Assembly: GCA_029168955.1 (NCBI GenBank) | Contig: JAPDOI010000368.1 | Coordinates: 124,001-188,000 of the forward strand | Direction: 5' to 3' | DNA: 64,000 nt | Origin: Aplectana chamaeleonis | Lineage: Eukaryota > Nematoda > Chromadorea > Rhabditida > Cosmocercidae | Part shown: positions 1 to 10,748 of the stretch, piece by piece | Layout: every line of letters starts with the position of its first letter | Position numbering within the stretch: position 1 is the first letter of the stretch | The notes under the pieces: model-generated | The model's database searches: none | Seen by the model: the letters and a program-made list of their open reading frames with translations, nothing else | Told to the model about the DNA's origin: nothing | Program-made: the position numbers and the translations under genes

Positions 1-234
1 GGGGCCATTCATCGGAAATCATCGCTCATCTCGCCACCGTTGAGCTCGAAAGATCATAAAAGGGGCGTGCCAAAGTGGCTTCCTGATGTGGGCTCCCCAG
101 GGTGGCTTCCTCCTATATCTCGCTTATTGCGAGGAATTGAGAGCTCGCACTTGGCAGATGCTATATAGGGTGGATCTACCTCATAATTATGTGGAAATAC
201 CAGAATTCGTCCCTGAGCTTGAACTGTGCCTTTA
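1..234 (-). mobile_element. Inverted-repeat element, subfamily A, truncated by the window edge
   Basis: Reverse-strand copy of the 25924-26413 element, with the end GAACTGTGCCTTTAAAGG. It is adjacent to subfamily B at 233-724. Confidence 0.7.
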
Positions 235-724
235 AAGGCCGTGTTCACGATAATCTTCAATTTTGAGTGTATCCGCTATATTGATTGAGTGGCCCCCGGG
301 TAGAACTAAAATAACGCAGAAATTGAGAAAAACGCATCAGAAGTACGCGAAATCCTTAAGTATCACCCCGCCTCTTAAGTATCACAGGAACTGTTTGTTG
401 TGACAAGTAAATCTGTTGTAGACCCGTCCTTTGCAATTCCCTAACATCAATTGCTCCGTTCCCTCCTTAGGGCCCCAATCTATCCTCCTCTGCATAAAAT
501 ATTCTTCTGTGTTGGATTGACCCTATTTTCCACCGGTGGAAACCACCAAGAACATGTTCGTCTAACCAGACAACTAGTCCATGTTATAGAATATTGTCAC
601 TGAAATACGAAGTTTTAATGCGTTTATTGCCGTTTCTTCGTAATTTTGGTAACACTCAGAGGCCAACGCATTGTTTTATGTGAAAAACTCGGGCACGAAA
701 ACCATCGTGAACACTGCCTTTAAA
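233..724 (+). mobile_element. Inverted-repeat element, subfamily B (complete)
   Basis: Terminal repeats AAAGGCCGTGTTCACGATAA and ATCGTGAACACTGCCTTTAA. The interior matches copies at 25688-26849, 41147-43170 and 12926-14031. No coding capacity. It is used here as the intact reference for those split copies. Confidence 0.8.
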
Positions 725-1203
725 GGCACAGTGCAAGCTCAGGGACGAAATCTGAGATTTCCATATAATTGTGAAGTAGACACACCCTATCTGACACCTG
801 CCAAGTGCGAGCTCTTAATTCCTCCGATTAAGCGAGATATAGAAGGAAGCTACTCTAGGGCGCAAGCCACTTTGGCACATCCCTTTTGCGATCTTTCGAG
901 CTCATCTCTGGCGAGATGAGCAATGATTTCCGATCAATAGCCCCGTTCTTCCCTTCATTCTTAGCCTCTCTCTTTATTAAGGTCAGCTAGCTTACCTCTC
1001 ATGCAAATGACGAAAATTAAAAGCTTCGGACAACTCGTCTACCATTCTTTCGCCGCTCAATTCTTAACAAATTTGGAGGGGCTATTACTCCGTTCCCAAG
1101 AAACTTGTACGATTCCAGAGACATTATTTGAAGAAGCGTGGGACCGTTTTCAAGATAGGCAGGAAAACAGAAAAACGGTTATGAGGTGGGGCTGTGCCTT
1201 TGA
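721..1203 (+). mobile_element. Inverted-repeat element, subfamily A
   Basis: Starts TTAAAGGCACAGTGCAAGC and ends GGGCTGTGCCTTTGA; about 480 bases. It shares the TTTAAAGG junction with the preceding element. Open frames in it are not coding. Confidence 0.7.
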
Positions 1204-1336
1204 TGCCGCCTGCAGTGCATTTTCGGGTACGCGGCGGAGATCACATGCACGCAGTTCATTGACTCGACTATAATAGCTGAGGTAACCACATGAACAAGGC
1301 TAGTGCGTTCATCTAATGTACTTGAGACAAACTAAC

Positions 1337-1492
1337 CATTAAGTCGCCGAATCCAATGGTGAATATAGATGTGAAACTAAAATAAATCGCGTCTCGAAAT
1401 TGCAAATCTGCAAAATGATGGAACAGAAGACCGCCGATGACTGGGTAAAAGCAGAGCAGAGATAAGAAGAGACCAGTGGGTACCGCCATAGA
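1337..1492 (-). CDS. K2P channel exon 5 (M3 and pore 2)
   Basis: The acceptor is GATTTTTTCAG before 1492 and the donor is ATG|GTTAGT after 1337. It is 52 codons in phase 0. It encodes M3 (PTGLFLSLLCFYPVIGGLLF), then DAIYFSFTSIFTIGFGDLM, the second pore helix and a canonical TIGFG filter. The next exon with M4 is not in 1-1336, which is made of repeats. Confidence 0.88.
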
Positions 1493-4400
1493 CTGAAAAA
1501 ATCAATATTATACTGTTGTACTAAATACAACCTTTACCCAGTGGTCTTTCCTGGAAATTCAGTTCAAACTAGCAATAATGCAACTTTTGGATATGGAAAA
1601 ACCTCACTTGTAGACGGACCCTACGATGAAACGTAGCTTTTCGCGGAAAGTTGCAATGATCTTTGGGCACTGCTTGTCATTCAAATAGTATTATCGAGTG
1701 AAAAAACATTTTAAACAACTGCAAAAAAGATACCGTTAGGAATTAAAAAAACTGATTTAGAATGCGAGTTACACTAGCAGCACAGCGTACATTTGGACGC
1801 TCGGTTGCAAACTCTAGAAAGCCCAACATCATGGCTCAGTCTACAGTCACCGTTAACGTTCTGTCTCATGGTGAACAGTCTAATTTTATTGGGTTCGGAT
1901 GCTACCCTTCCATTTTTTTAGAGCTCACCTCTTCAAACCATACTGTGACGAAGCGACTTAGAAATTTGCCAGTGTCTGCCATGGTGACCAGGGCTAGAGG
2001 CATGCCAATGATTCCATAGACGATAAGCAACAGTTTGCCCACCTCCGAAGTTGGACACACATTGCCATAGCCTACAATAATGACATGTTTCGAAGCTACC
2101 TACTGTTTTGATCACGGAATCTTTCAAGACTAGTTTGCCTTGCCAGTTTTGTCGGTAGAGGCTCTGAAATTTCGGTGTACTACCCACCTACAATACAGGC
2201 CGTATCTTTTGCGTTTTGGACGAAAAAGACGCAAAAACGCGTCTTTTGCGTCCTTTTCTCATAACTCTGTTCAAAGTGGTCCATTCTGGAATCTAAGAAG
2301 ATATTTGGAATCAGCATTGAGAGCACTTTATTTTGAGCCCTCACATGTCTTACTCTGCAACAAGGCATATAGGCGTGACACAATCAATCGAGTGCGCGAA
2401 GGCGGAATTAGTGTAGGGGGATTGATTGTGCTAATATAACTATTGTGTATATTCTAGTGGAACATTCTGAAGGGATTTTGACTGTATCAATGAGATCTAA
2501 ATTTAGATTTTTCCCATTTTAGAGTATCTATATTTCTGTCGCTTCCCGGGTCACGTTCTCGTTACCTTACAAATTGCAAACGTTACCGATAAACCTGATA
2601 CTCGGCCAATGACCACTTTTTGTTATCCTCTCTAGAATTAGAACTACAATACCCGCTCTAATTTACTTAGAAAAGCCGCATAAGTCGCGATATCGCGACT
2701 TTTTCGTCATAACTCGGCACAAAGTGCTCCATTCCAGCAATGAAGGAGATATTTCGAATCAGCTTACAGGGCTCTTTCTTTTGAGCTTTTACATGTCATG
2801 CGGCCATAAAAGGGATATAGAGCTAACACAATCGAGTTGGCGCAAGGAAAATTCAGGTATTTTGTGGTTATTTGACGCAATGCCACCTCCACCTTAACAG
2901 TGTTAACGTGATAGAGAACAGCTAATAAACTATTTACGGCCGACCGACTTTTTCTGCGAAATTTCGGTTTTTTGAATGGCTAAACCCGAATATTTCACCA
3001 TTTTTACAGCGACAATCCTCCTCTTGCTTAGATTCACAGAGAGTAGCAATGTTTTTCATGGATTGGGTCTGAATCCATCCATGGTAGAAAACTTGGAGAG
3101 AATTTAGGCCCTAAAAAGTGGTTCGCAGCGACGTTTAATGAGTGATCATCGACTGCAGCCCTTGCAAAGATGCCCGTACTCCCTCTCAGAGGCTGGTACT
3201 ATTTGCAGCTCCTCGTTGAACATGATGAATAGTTTGGAAAACCACCTTAGATTTTTTGCCATTTATTCTTTCCAAACTCAAAATCGTGTGTTAATTATCG
3301 AAAACCTCTATTTGTTTTCCGATGTCCGGCGACCAACGGTCAGCAGTTTTCCAAAGCTTAGAATGCTGACGGTTGGGGCTTTCCAATGATATAATGTTTG
3401 CTTGTTCAAGTTCAGACAACTCCCTCTGTGTTTCTCGGATCTAAAAGGGTAATTCATCGCTGGCCCCTCGCTTTGAGTCTCTGCGTCCCTGCCTCTCCGC
3501 GCCCTGCACACCCCTGCTTTTGGAGGTGTCGAAATCGCACTGTCTTGCCTGTCTCGCTCAGTGAGCGAAGTCCTCGGGAAATGGATCGATTTCCATGGGC
3601 AGAGTAACACTCGGGTGACGATAAGAGCGTGGATTGAATCGGTGAGAAGAGAGCAGAAAGAACAGGAAGAGAAACATGAGGGAGGGATAATCACACGGGA
3701 GGTATTCAGGGACTCAGCGAGATGTATAGACCCTAGCTCATCAGAGACTACCGACAGATTGTCGAGGAAGTCACTCAGTGGTCGCATACGCGACGCGAGC
3801 GCTCGCGCGGACTTTTGGGTTCACCATAAAGCATTTTTCATTTTTTCCGTCCTCAGTCCCCGTCTTATTGCTCATTCATATCGCCGCCCTGCAGTGCAAT
3901 GCGATGTTGTCGAATTTGTGCAACAACGCTTTGCACGGTCACTCTTCTTCGTTGCGTTTTGGAGTTGCTACGTCACGTGATTCAAATCTTTTGAGCATCT
4001 GTCAATATCAAGACTGCGGCGCACGCGGAGCGACCGTGTGCGGACGGCTACTGGCGTAATCATTTATTTATTCAAGTAAACAACAAAACGGTGAATGGTC
4101 GGGATACGTTCTTCGAAGAATTCTCATCAAAATAAAACACGTCTTCACTACGCGCTAGCGACGGCGTTCTTTGCGGGACGCACCTGTCTGACGGGTTCAT
4201 GGGTCGCAGCAGAGCGCACACGGCGCGCACTACAACTGAGAGCATTTTTCACGGACTGCCAAATGCCTGCCTCTGCGGATAAGTTGACTTGTACGTATTT
4301 GCAGACAATCTAGAACACTTCTTCTTAAACATAGCTGTTCTTAAACATATTTTTCGATTTTTTTCAAAATTCGAAACATATTCGTCGAACGAAATTTTTT

Positions 4401-7400
4401 CAGATTCCATTCGTTCGAAATTTCGTCGAACGGAATTTTTTCAAATTTCGTTCGTTCGAAATTTAATTGAACGAAATTTTTTCAAATTTCGTTCGTTCGA
4501 CATTTTTTTCGAAATTGTACAACTACAGAGTCAGGCATCTTTGCAAGCAAGGGCTGCAGTCGATGTTTTTTCAAATTTCGTTCGTTCGACATTTTTTTCG
4601 AAATTGTACAACTATAGAGTACAGGCATCTTTGCAAGGGCTGCAGTCGATGATCACTCATTAAACGTCGCTGCGAACCACGTTTTACGGCCTAAATTCTC
4701 TCCAAGTTTTCTACCATGGATGGATTCAGACACAATTTAAGAAAAACATTGCTACTCTCTGTGAATATAGGCAAGAGGAGGATTGTGGCTGTAGGAATGG
4801 TGAAATATTCGGGTTTAGCAATTCAAAAAACCGAAATTTTGCAGAAAAAGTCTATTGAGCTGTTCTCTTTCACGTTAACACTGTTGAGGTGGAGGTGGCA
4901 TAAATAACCACAAAATACTTGAAATTTCCTTCCGCCAACTCGATTTATTGTGTTAGCTCTATGCACCCTTTTTGACCGTATGAAATGCAAAAACAAAAAA
5001 GAAAGAGCTCTCGCTGCTGATTCGAAATATCTCCTCCATTGCTCGAATGAAGCACTTTGGGCCGAGGCGCGCGATATCGCGACTTTTGCGGCTTTTCTAA
5101 GTAAACTAGTGCGGGTATTGTAGTTCTAATTCGGGATAGGATAACAAAAAAAGGTTAGTGGCCTAGTATCAGGTTGATTGGTACCGTTTGTGCCGAGAGC
5201 GTGACCCGCGAAGTGACAGAAATATAGATACTCGAAGAAGGGAGAAATCGAAATTTAGATCTCATTAATACTGTCAAAATCCCTTCAGAATGTTCCACTA
5301 GAATATACACAATAGTTATATAAACACAATTAATCCTCCGACCCGAATTCCACCCTCGCGTTTCGCGCACTCTATTGATTGTGTCACGCCTATATGCCTT
5401 GTTGCAGAGTAAGACATATGAGAGATCAAAAGAAAGAGCTCTCGATGATAATTTCAAATATCTCCTCGGATTCCAGAATAGACCACTTTGAACAGAGTTA
5501 TGAGAAAAGGACGCAAGGACGCGTTTTTGCGTCTTTTTCGTCTAAAACGCAAAAGATACGGCCTGTATTTTATTCACGCCATAGTGTCGGGCGTGTCCTT
5601 TATTGTGCATGAAACACGGGACTCTAGGACGTGAACAGATATAGAACAGGCAGAGCTTTGTTTGTCAAAGCGTTTCACTGAAGCTGGGAACAGCAAGCGG
5701 TCAAGTGACTTTTTTGACCTAGATTTTATACCATGTACGGTCTACTTGCCAAGTTTAGTCTAGTGAATGAACAAGGCACGATTATTTCGACTAGGCGTGA
5801 CGCGTTCGTTACACCATCTGCAAGCACGTTTTCGATCGCGCGGGGCGATTTACCTCCGCAGCCGTTCCATTCGTTAGACCAAATTCTATAAGGAGGCTCT
5901 ACATCATTAGAAAGATTGACGGTAACAAACCGACTGGAATTACGGTGGTCGTTGTGAATAACACAGCCGCAGAAAACGTCCAGATATCTTTTTCAGTTGT
6001 TTCATTAGTGAAATGGGTCTCGAAGACATGAGCATAGTTAGGATTTTCGAAGAGGAGGAGCATTCTTTCCATATAGACATCCACCATCAGTTCAACATTA
6101 TCACCACGATCGCTAACATTTGAAATGAAGTCCTGAAGTGTGTGCTCGAGTGAGGAAGCATGCAATCCTCGTAGGCTCCCGTCAGAGTTGGCCGATCGAC
6201 TGAATTCCACCCGGTTGAAGTGCACCGAAATAGTGACAGACGGATAAAGAAAATCCACCCAATGGGTCCCTGGTGTTCCGTGCGCACATGGGCAGGGCCA
6301 ATGCACCCGAGGTAGGGTTTTCCGCCCCGGTTTTCAATCGGTTTTTCGACCAAGTCTGACGGGGGCCAAAGCTTAAAGGCAGCATACACGCTCGTAAACG
6401 TATTTGAGATTACTACGGAAATAGAATCGTATGGCTCAGAACACAACGGTTACGCATTTTGAAGCGTTAAAAATGACCCACAATGCCGTTACAGGAGTAG
6501 CCAGTTTGGCCCCGCCCGTATTTTCACGCCCCTGTATTTGCTCTTTTCCTCCAACATAAGGTTGCTGGGTCATCTTCACCGTCGGGACTGTTGATGGGTT
6601 GACCAAAAAGTGAACTACACACGTCACTGACGACGAAGATGACACAGCAACCCTGCATTGGAGGAAAAGGGCAAGCATAGGGGGGGGGGGGGAAATACGG
6701 ACGTATCCAAACTTGCGACTCCTCTATCGGCATTGTGGGTCGTTTTTGACGCTCCAAAATGCGTAGGCAGTACATTGTAAGCCATACGGTTCGATTCGCA
6801 TTGTTATCCCAACCACGTTTATGAGCGTGTATGCTGCCTTTAAAGGCAGTGGTCACTGAGAAAAAGTTGCACATTTTTTTGTGGCTAAAACGTAAGCTTT
6901 GGGTCCCTCCAAGAAGATTAGGAATGGAAGTGCGACGAAAAACGGCCGGTAAGTGGGTGAAAATCTCGTGGGCCAGCCAACCCATCGGGCCACTTCGCCC
7001 ACGTCCCATAACAATCGCCCTGAATTCGTGGTTAGATGAGCGATGGTTTCCGATCAAAAGGCTCGTTCTTCCCTTCATTATCAACTTCTCTCTCTATTCA
7101 GGTCAGCTCGCACACATCGGCTGCAAAAACAACGGGAGTTACAAGCCTCGGACAACTCACCCACAATGCTTCCCTTGCTGAAACTCGAGGGGCCGTAACT
7201 CCGTTTCCAGGGGGTTTTGTACGATTCTAGAGACATCGTTGAAATCAGCACTGGACCGTTCCCAAGATAGGCGGAAAAGCAGTAAAACGACTTTTATCGG
7301 GAACACTGCCTTTAAATTACGTTGTCAGCACTGTAGCGACTACAAATGCTTGCCAGAAAAACCGTTCACTTGACGAACTTTGCGAATTTTATCAAACGTT

Positions 7401-7637
7401 GCGAGTGCTTCAGCTCTCTTTTCCAATTCGATTGGCCTCTCAATCGCTTGGAATAGATAAGCTCCTAGAACAATGTAGGCTATACAGGTGGCTACAAGGC
7501 CAAGGTGAACGAGTGTCGCTCGGAATCTCTGAAAGCACTTCTATAGTACAGACCATGGTCAAAAAGTCTCTTATACTTACTATTCTCTTCAAGAAACCGT
7601 TCCGTGATTCAGAAGGGGGAGATCCTTTATTGCTCAT
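1337..7637 (-). CDS. TWK-type two-pore-domain (K2P) potassium channel, 3' end off the window
   Basis: Predicted plasma-membrane background (leak) potassium channel. Five exons read on the minus strand: 7637-7581, 7528-7370, 6132-5931, 2071-1929 and 1492-1337. Exon 1 starts at an ATG with an in-frame TGA 12 bases upstream. Exon 2 holds M1 (LVATCIAYIVLGAYLF) followed by the cap region. Exon 3 holds the pore-1 helix (WTFSAAVLFTTTTVIPVG). Exon 4 completes the filter as GYGNVCPTSE and gives M2 (LLLIVYGIIGMPLALV). Exon 5 gives M3 and pore 2 (FTSIFTIGFGDL). All joins keep phase; the pore-1 glycine codon is split between exons 3 and 4. Donors include GTAAGT and GTGAGC; acceptors include TTTTTTCAG. 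M4 and the C-tail are not visible and should lie left of base 1. The M2-M3 linker is only about 14 residues, so a linker exon between 1929 and 1492 may be missed. Oddity: proline precedes VGYG in filter 1, where threonine is usual. Family assignment is firm; the exon ends are inferred. Confidence 0.88.
1929..2071 (-). CDS. K2P channel exon 4 (filter 1 and M2)
   Basis: The acceptor is TTATTGTAG before 2071 and the donor is GAG|GTGAGC after 1929. It begins with the two bases that complete the filter glycine, then YGNVCPTSEVGKLLLIVYG, GIIGMPLALV and the start of the cytoplasmic linker (FLSRFVTVW). Length is 143 bases, phase 1 in and phase 0 out, matching exons 3 and 5. Confidence 0.88.
2190..5572. 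mobile_element. 3.4-kb foldback element with about 1-kb arms
   Basis: Left arm about 2190-3175 and right arm about 4625-5572 are inverted copies. The terminal motif is ACAATACAGGCCGTATCTTT. The ends contain a module (GTTCAAAGTGG, then GATATTTGGAATCAGCAT) that recurs once further inside the left arm and again at both ends of 45477-50042. The loop holds about 1.4 kb with no convincing gene and a TTCGAACG minisatellite. It lies wholly within a K2P intron. Confidence 0.8.
4365..4660. repeat. TTCGTTCGAAATTTTTTC minisatellite in the foldback loop
   Basis: Degenerate repeats of about 36 bases built on TTCGTTCGAAATTTC and its complement. A unit of about 105 bases containing GTACAACTA and GGGCTGCAGTCGATG is duplicated at 4515-4655. 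The same satellite occurs at 35656-36305. Confidence 0.8.
5931..6132 (-). CDS. K2P channel exon 3 (cap and pore helix 1)
   Basis: The acceptor is CACACTTCAG before 6132. The exon carries the extracellular cap, with potential glycosylation at NVS and NET, then the first pore helix, ending after the first base of the filter glycine codon (donor GTTTGT at 5930). The upstream intron (7369-6133) contains two back-to-back TTAAAGGCA elements; the downstream intron (5930-2072) contains the 3.4-kb foldback element. The reading frame stays open upstream of 6132, so a slightly earlier start cannot be excluded. Confidence 0.82.
6373..6844. mobile_element. Near-palindromic element, GCATACACGCTCG subfamily
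   Basis: Ends TTAAAGGCAGCATACACGCT and GAGCGTGTATGCTGCCTTTAA. The whole 470 bases can fold on itself. Copies lie at 16067-16476 and 36834-37304. It lies in K2P intron 2. Confidence 0.85.
6839..7315. mobile_element. Inverted-repeat element, GTGTTCAC subfamily
   Basis: Starts TTTAAAGGCAGTGGTCACTG and ends GGGAACACTGCCTTTAAA. It shares six bases with the previous element, so one was inserted at the other's target. Related to 18757-19253, 29080-29574 and 31094-31588. Confidence 0.8.
7370..7637 (-). CDS. K2P channel exons 1-2 (N-terminus and M1)
   Basis: Exon 1 is 7637-7581 (19 codons, starts MSNKGSPPSES). A 52-base intron follows, GTAAGT to GCTTTCAG. Exon 2 is 7528-7370 (53 codons) with RATLVHLGLVATCIAYIVLG and then IERPIELEKRAEALATFDK, the usual M1 plus acidic cap start of TWK channels. 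Exon 2 may instead end at 7379 (GTTCGT donor); 7370 (GTGAAC) is preferred because both are in phase and GTGA is the better donor. Confidence 0.85.
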
Positions 7638-7746
7638 TCTTGTTCTCCGTCAACAAGATTACACGCAGTGTCACTGGCTCACATCTAGAACAATGTTTGA
7701 TCATGCGCGTAACATAAGCTGAACGGTGCCACAACAATTTGGATAG

Positions 7747-8064
7747 TGTGGAGTTGTTCGGGACCATTATGCAAGTAAATCAAAAAGCGACAAGGAAGGC
7801 GTCAAGGTAAAGAAAAACTGTGGTGTTTTTGACATTGAAAAGGGTGATTCTACTGTTAAGGAAGTCAGATTCCCACTGCCACGTAAGAATACAGCCCGAC
7901 ATATTCGTGTTTTCCTCAACAAAAGTAAGTACATCGTAAAGAACGTCATAAAATATTATAGTCGTGAGTCCAACCTTCGATTCATGCTGTCACAAGTTGC
8001 AAGCATGCGCTTCTCTGAATATAGTGTCCTAAATGACCCAATGTTAACCAGTTCACAAAAATAG
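7747..8064 (+). CDS. Unrecognised coding exon, divergent from the K2P gene
   Basis: A 105-codon open frame starts after an acceptor-like TTTGGATAG and ends at TAG (8062-8064). It has no early ATG. The protein is basic and well mixed (for example KEVRFPLPRKNTARHIRVFL, SRESNLRFMLSQVASMRF). A strong donor (AAAA|GTAAGTAC near 7923) suggests that the exon may end there and that the rest is intron or an alternative. It lies 110 bases from the K2P start codon on the opposite strand. It could be part of a host gene or an old transposon protein; no family was recognised. Confidence 0.4.
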   Translation, partial: CGVVRDHYASKSKSDKEGVKVKKNCGVFDIEKGDSTVKEVRFPLPRKNTARHIRVFLNKSKYIVKNVIKYYSRESNLRFMLSQVASMRFSEYSVLNDPMLTSSQK

Positions 8065-8402
8065 GTTCACCTTTCACTAGTCATCTACTACGAGGTGTTT
8101 CGCTCAACTGTACTGGGAAGAACTTGCCTGCGATCTTTGGGAGAGATTGCCTGAAATCCACAGAGATTTCACCTCAAACTTCGAAATTACCGAGAAATGA
8201 CCACGAAAATGACGCGATTTCACGGGCATACTACCGGGAGGTGACCGCCGCGAGGTGTCCGCTGAAATATCGGGAAAGGCTACAAAATGGGGCGAATTCG
8301 CTAAGAAAAAAATTTCTGCTCTCGAATGCGCCTTGAAAGCACCCCAAAATGGCCGGGAATTTCTCTGTCACCATCACAATGAGGTCGTCCTAGTTCAGCG
8401 GC

Positions 8403-8485
8403 AGCGGACATGGCTCAGTCGATAACGCGTCGGACTACAAAGCGATGGATTGGTAAATGTTGATGGTTTGAATCTTGATATATAG
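8403..8485 (+). pseudogene. tRNA-like SINE or tRNA pseudogene
   Basis: An A box like TGGCTCAGTCGATAACGC at 8411 and a B box like GGTTTGAATC at 8465 are at tRNA spacing, but the stems are broken. Best seen as a SINE head or decayed tRNA gene. Confidence 0.4.
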
Positions 8486-8629
8486 TGGGAAAAACCGCGG
8501 CGAATTCTCAGCAGAATCCTCTTACTGCCGTGTTTCCGTTGCTGTCGAGGCATTGGGATCTCTGCAGAATTTGATCGAAATCCATGATTTTACATTTGTT
8601 ATTGGTCTAGCTTTATATTATTGTCTACC

Positions 8630-8815
8630 AGCGCGATGGCCGTGAATGACACTACTCCGAAACAACTCGTCCACGAATTTCTGAAGCTCACCATCTTTGA
8701 GGGGCCGAAACTCCAATTGTAGTCCGGAGACACCACTGCAATCAGCGTGAAATGTTCTCCAGGGCAAGTAGAAGAACCGGAAAACGATTCCGAATTTGGA
8801 CTGTGCTCGTAAACG
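8630..8815 (+). repeat. Decayed end of a subfamily A element
   Basis: The segment from CAACTCGTCCACGAATTTC to GGACTGTGCTCGTAAA aligns with the right half of the 25924-26413 element. Confidence 0.5.
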
Positions 8816-8907
8816 CAAGGATGACTTTTTTAAAACTTATGTTAGATAATTTGACTTGAACATGGTGAACCCCATCTACAAGTTTTGTAAGCTTTGAGCC
8901 CTTACTC

Positions 8908-9474
8908 ATGGAGAAATGGCCTGTATGTAAATACTCGCGGTATTCACAACATGATGAGCCCGAAAAAATATCGATATTTCTACAACATGTGTGCAGCCGT
9001 CGAGCCACCCTGCGGCGGGATTACTGCAATCACGACATTTGCGGCGCTGCTGTGCGACTATTCCCGGTAGATAAAGATCAGAAAATGGTTAAAAACGTGA
9101 ACAACGGGCACACTTTTGTGATGCTGATACTCCAAGTAGGCCGAAACAATTCAAAGGATATCATTTTTTCTCACCGGTTCCCGTATGTTTCCTGGGAATA
9201 CCTGTGGTCTGCAACCCGATTCAGGTTCCGCCCATACGTGGCGAGAGCGTGCGATTACGCAAAATCGATGGTCATCGTGGGCACACGATTCGCTAGCCGC
9301 TCACAGGCGCTCCTTCTCGCGCGCCCTGGCCCGCTCGCTCTCGTGTGCATACGCCCGCACCTCGAAGTAAGCAGCAAGTTCCAAGCTTACTGCTCTATTA
9401 GTGACGCAAGTGGCATTGAACCTGCTCAGATAATAACACCGGCTGAGCGGGCGAGCATGCATTTTACCGGCTGA
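8908..9474 (+). other. 188-codon open frame, probably not a gene
   Basis: The longest plus-strand open frame apart from the retrotransposon. The protein has no recognised domain, no good splice context, and runs into the CCGGCTGAG array. Listed only because it is long. Confidence 0.12.
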
Positions 9475-9995
9475 GGGGCATGGCTTTATCGGCTGAGCGG
9501 GCAGACATTAAAGCAAACCAGGCTCATGTACGGAGCGGGCGAAATGGACTTCGAACTGATTCAGGTGTCGGCATCCGAACGGGTGGTCAGCCACACGAAT
9601 GGAATCATTGGCCCCTCACCCCTTACGGTTCGCTGGGACCGGGGGGAGGTGGCAGTGGGTCAGTTCATGATTTTTAAAAGCAAGGTAAGGCCTGCCGCTC
9701 CAGAAATGAAACGCAAGCCTCGAACTTGCTGGAGAACAGGGGGAGCCTACTAGGGGCTTCATCTAGTCTTGCAGATCGATATCATTCACGTGGTAAGCAA
9801 CTAATACCGGCAGAGCGGACCTCCATTTACCGGCTGAGGGGACAGTGAATGCGGGCTGAGGGGGCCACCACTTGCCGGCTGAGCGCTCCACCATTTGCCG
9901 GCTGAGGGGGCAGTGAATACCGGGGCATGCCCGGGTACAATGTTTACTCAGCCGGTATTGCCTGCCCCCTCAGCCGGAGTTACTGCCTGAGTGTA
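9434..9995. repeat. Interrupted CCGGCTGAGSGGGC array with inverted end
   Basis: Seven or more copies of CCGGCTGAG with G-rich tails, in two clusters (9439-9500 and 9810-9920), followed by inverted copies CTCAGCCGG at 9945-9985. Together they can fold. This resembles foldback elements whose ends are tandem repeats. Confidence 0.6.
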
Positions 9996-10748
9996 TAAAA
10001 ACTATTGCCCTTGTTCTCCACAATCCCACCACGGAAGTCGAAAACCGTGGGAAATCATCAGCCGTTGCGCCGATTCGAACGATTGATCACCCGATCAAAC
10101 TTTTTAATTGAATCAACACAAGGTAGGTGGTGTTTGCCTGTGTTAATTTGCGGACACGGGCTGCTCCGGCGTTGAGGCGCGTCGAGAGGCGCACAACAGC
10201 GGGAACGCCCGCTTTCGCCACGTATGGACGCTGCCTCAGAGGGAAGTCTAAAATCTGGGTGTGTGTCCGAACCCTGCCTTTAACTTCGGACTTCTTCTTC
10301 ATAATTTCAAGGAGTTGATAGTGAATTTCATTCGCTACAAAAATTTATTTACTAAAATTTTTCAAAGACAGAACATGGTTCTCCATGCCCACATTGTCTT
10401 TGTCTTGTGGCTAATTGAAAAACCCCAAAAAATGCGATTATAAAAAGTAAGGGGGGGAACCCCTCATGAATTCGATATTATCAATGAGGCGTTTGTCAAT
10501 GATCTTTCATTTTAAGTTTTATTAGCTAATTTTGCATATATTTTCGCCTTCGAATGCCAATAAATTTCGGCTATATACACATGAGTCTCTGATCTTTTTG
10601 GGCGGCGCACGATTCATCAACTTCGGAACTTAATAGGTCTTAATATAGCCCGTTTCTTGCACCGCAAGCCTTATGGTCTTTTTGCGGTTTGCGAAACAAT
10701 CTGATTTTCACGGTTTTCTCAGCTAAGTTCTTAATCGCGATCACTGCC
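9996..10748. other. No gene seen
   Basis: Open frames are short and lack splice context. From about 10560 the sequence aligns with the right half of the element at 42157-42720 and ends in GCGATCACTGCCTTCAAAG. Confidence 0.5.

Noticed and set aside
3561..3980. 139-codon frame in the loop of the 3.4-kb foldback
   Set aside because: No recognised motif, no splice sites, odd composition; probably chance.
9434..9995. Possible CRISPR-like array
   Set aside because: Units are degenerate, spacing is irregular and some are inverted; the organism is a eukaryote.
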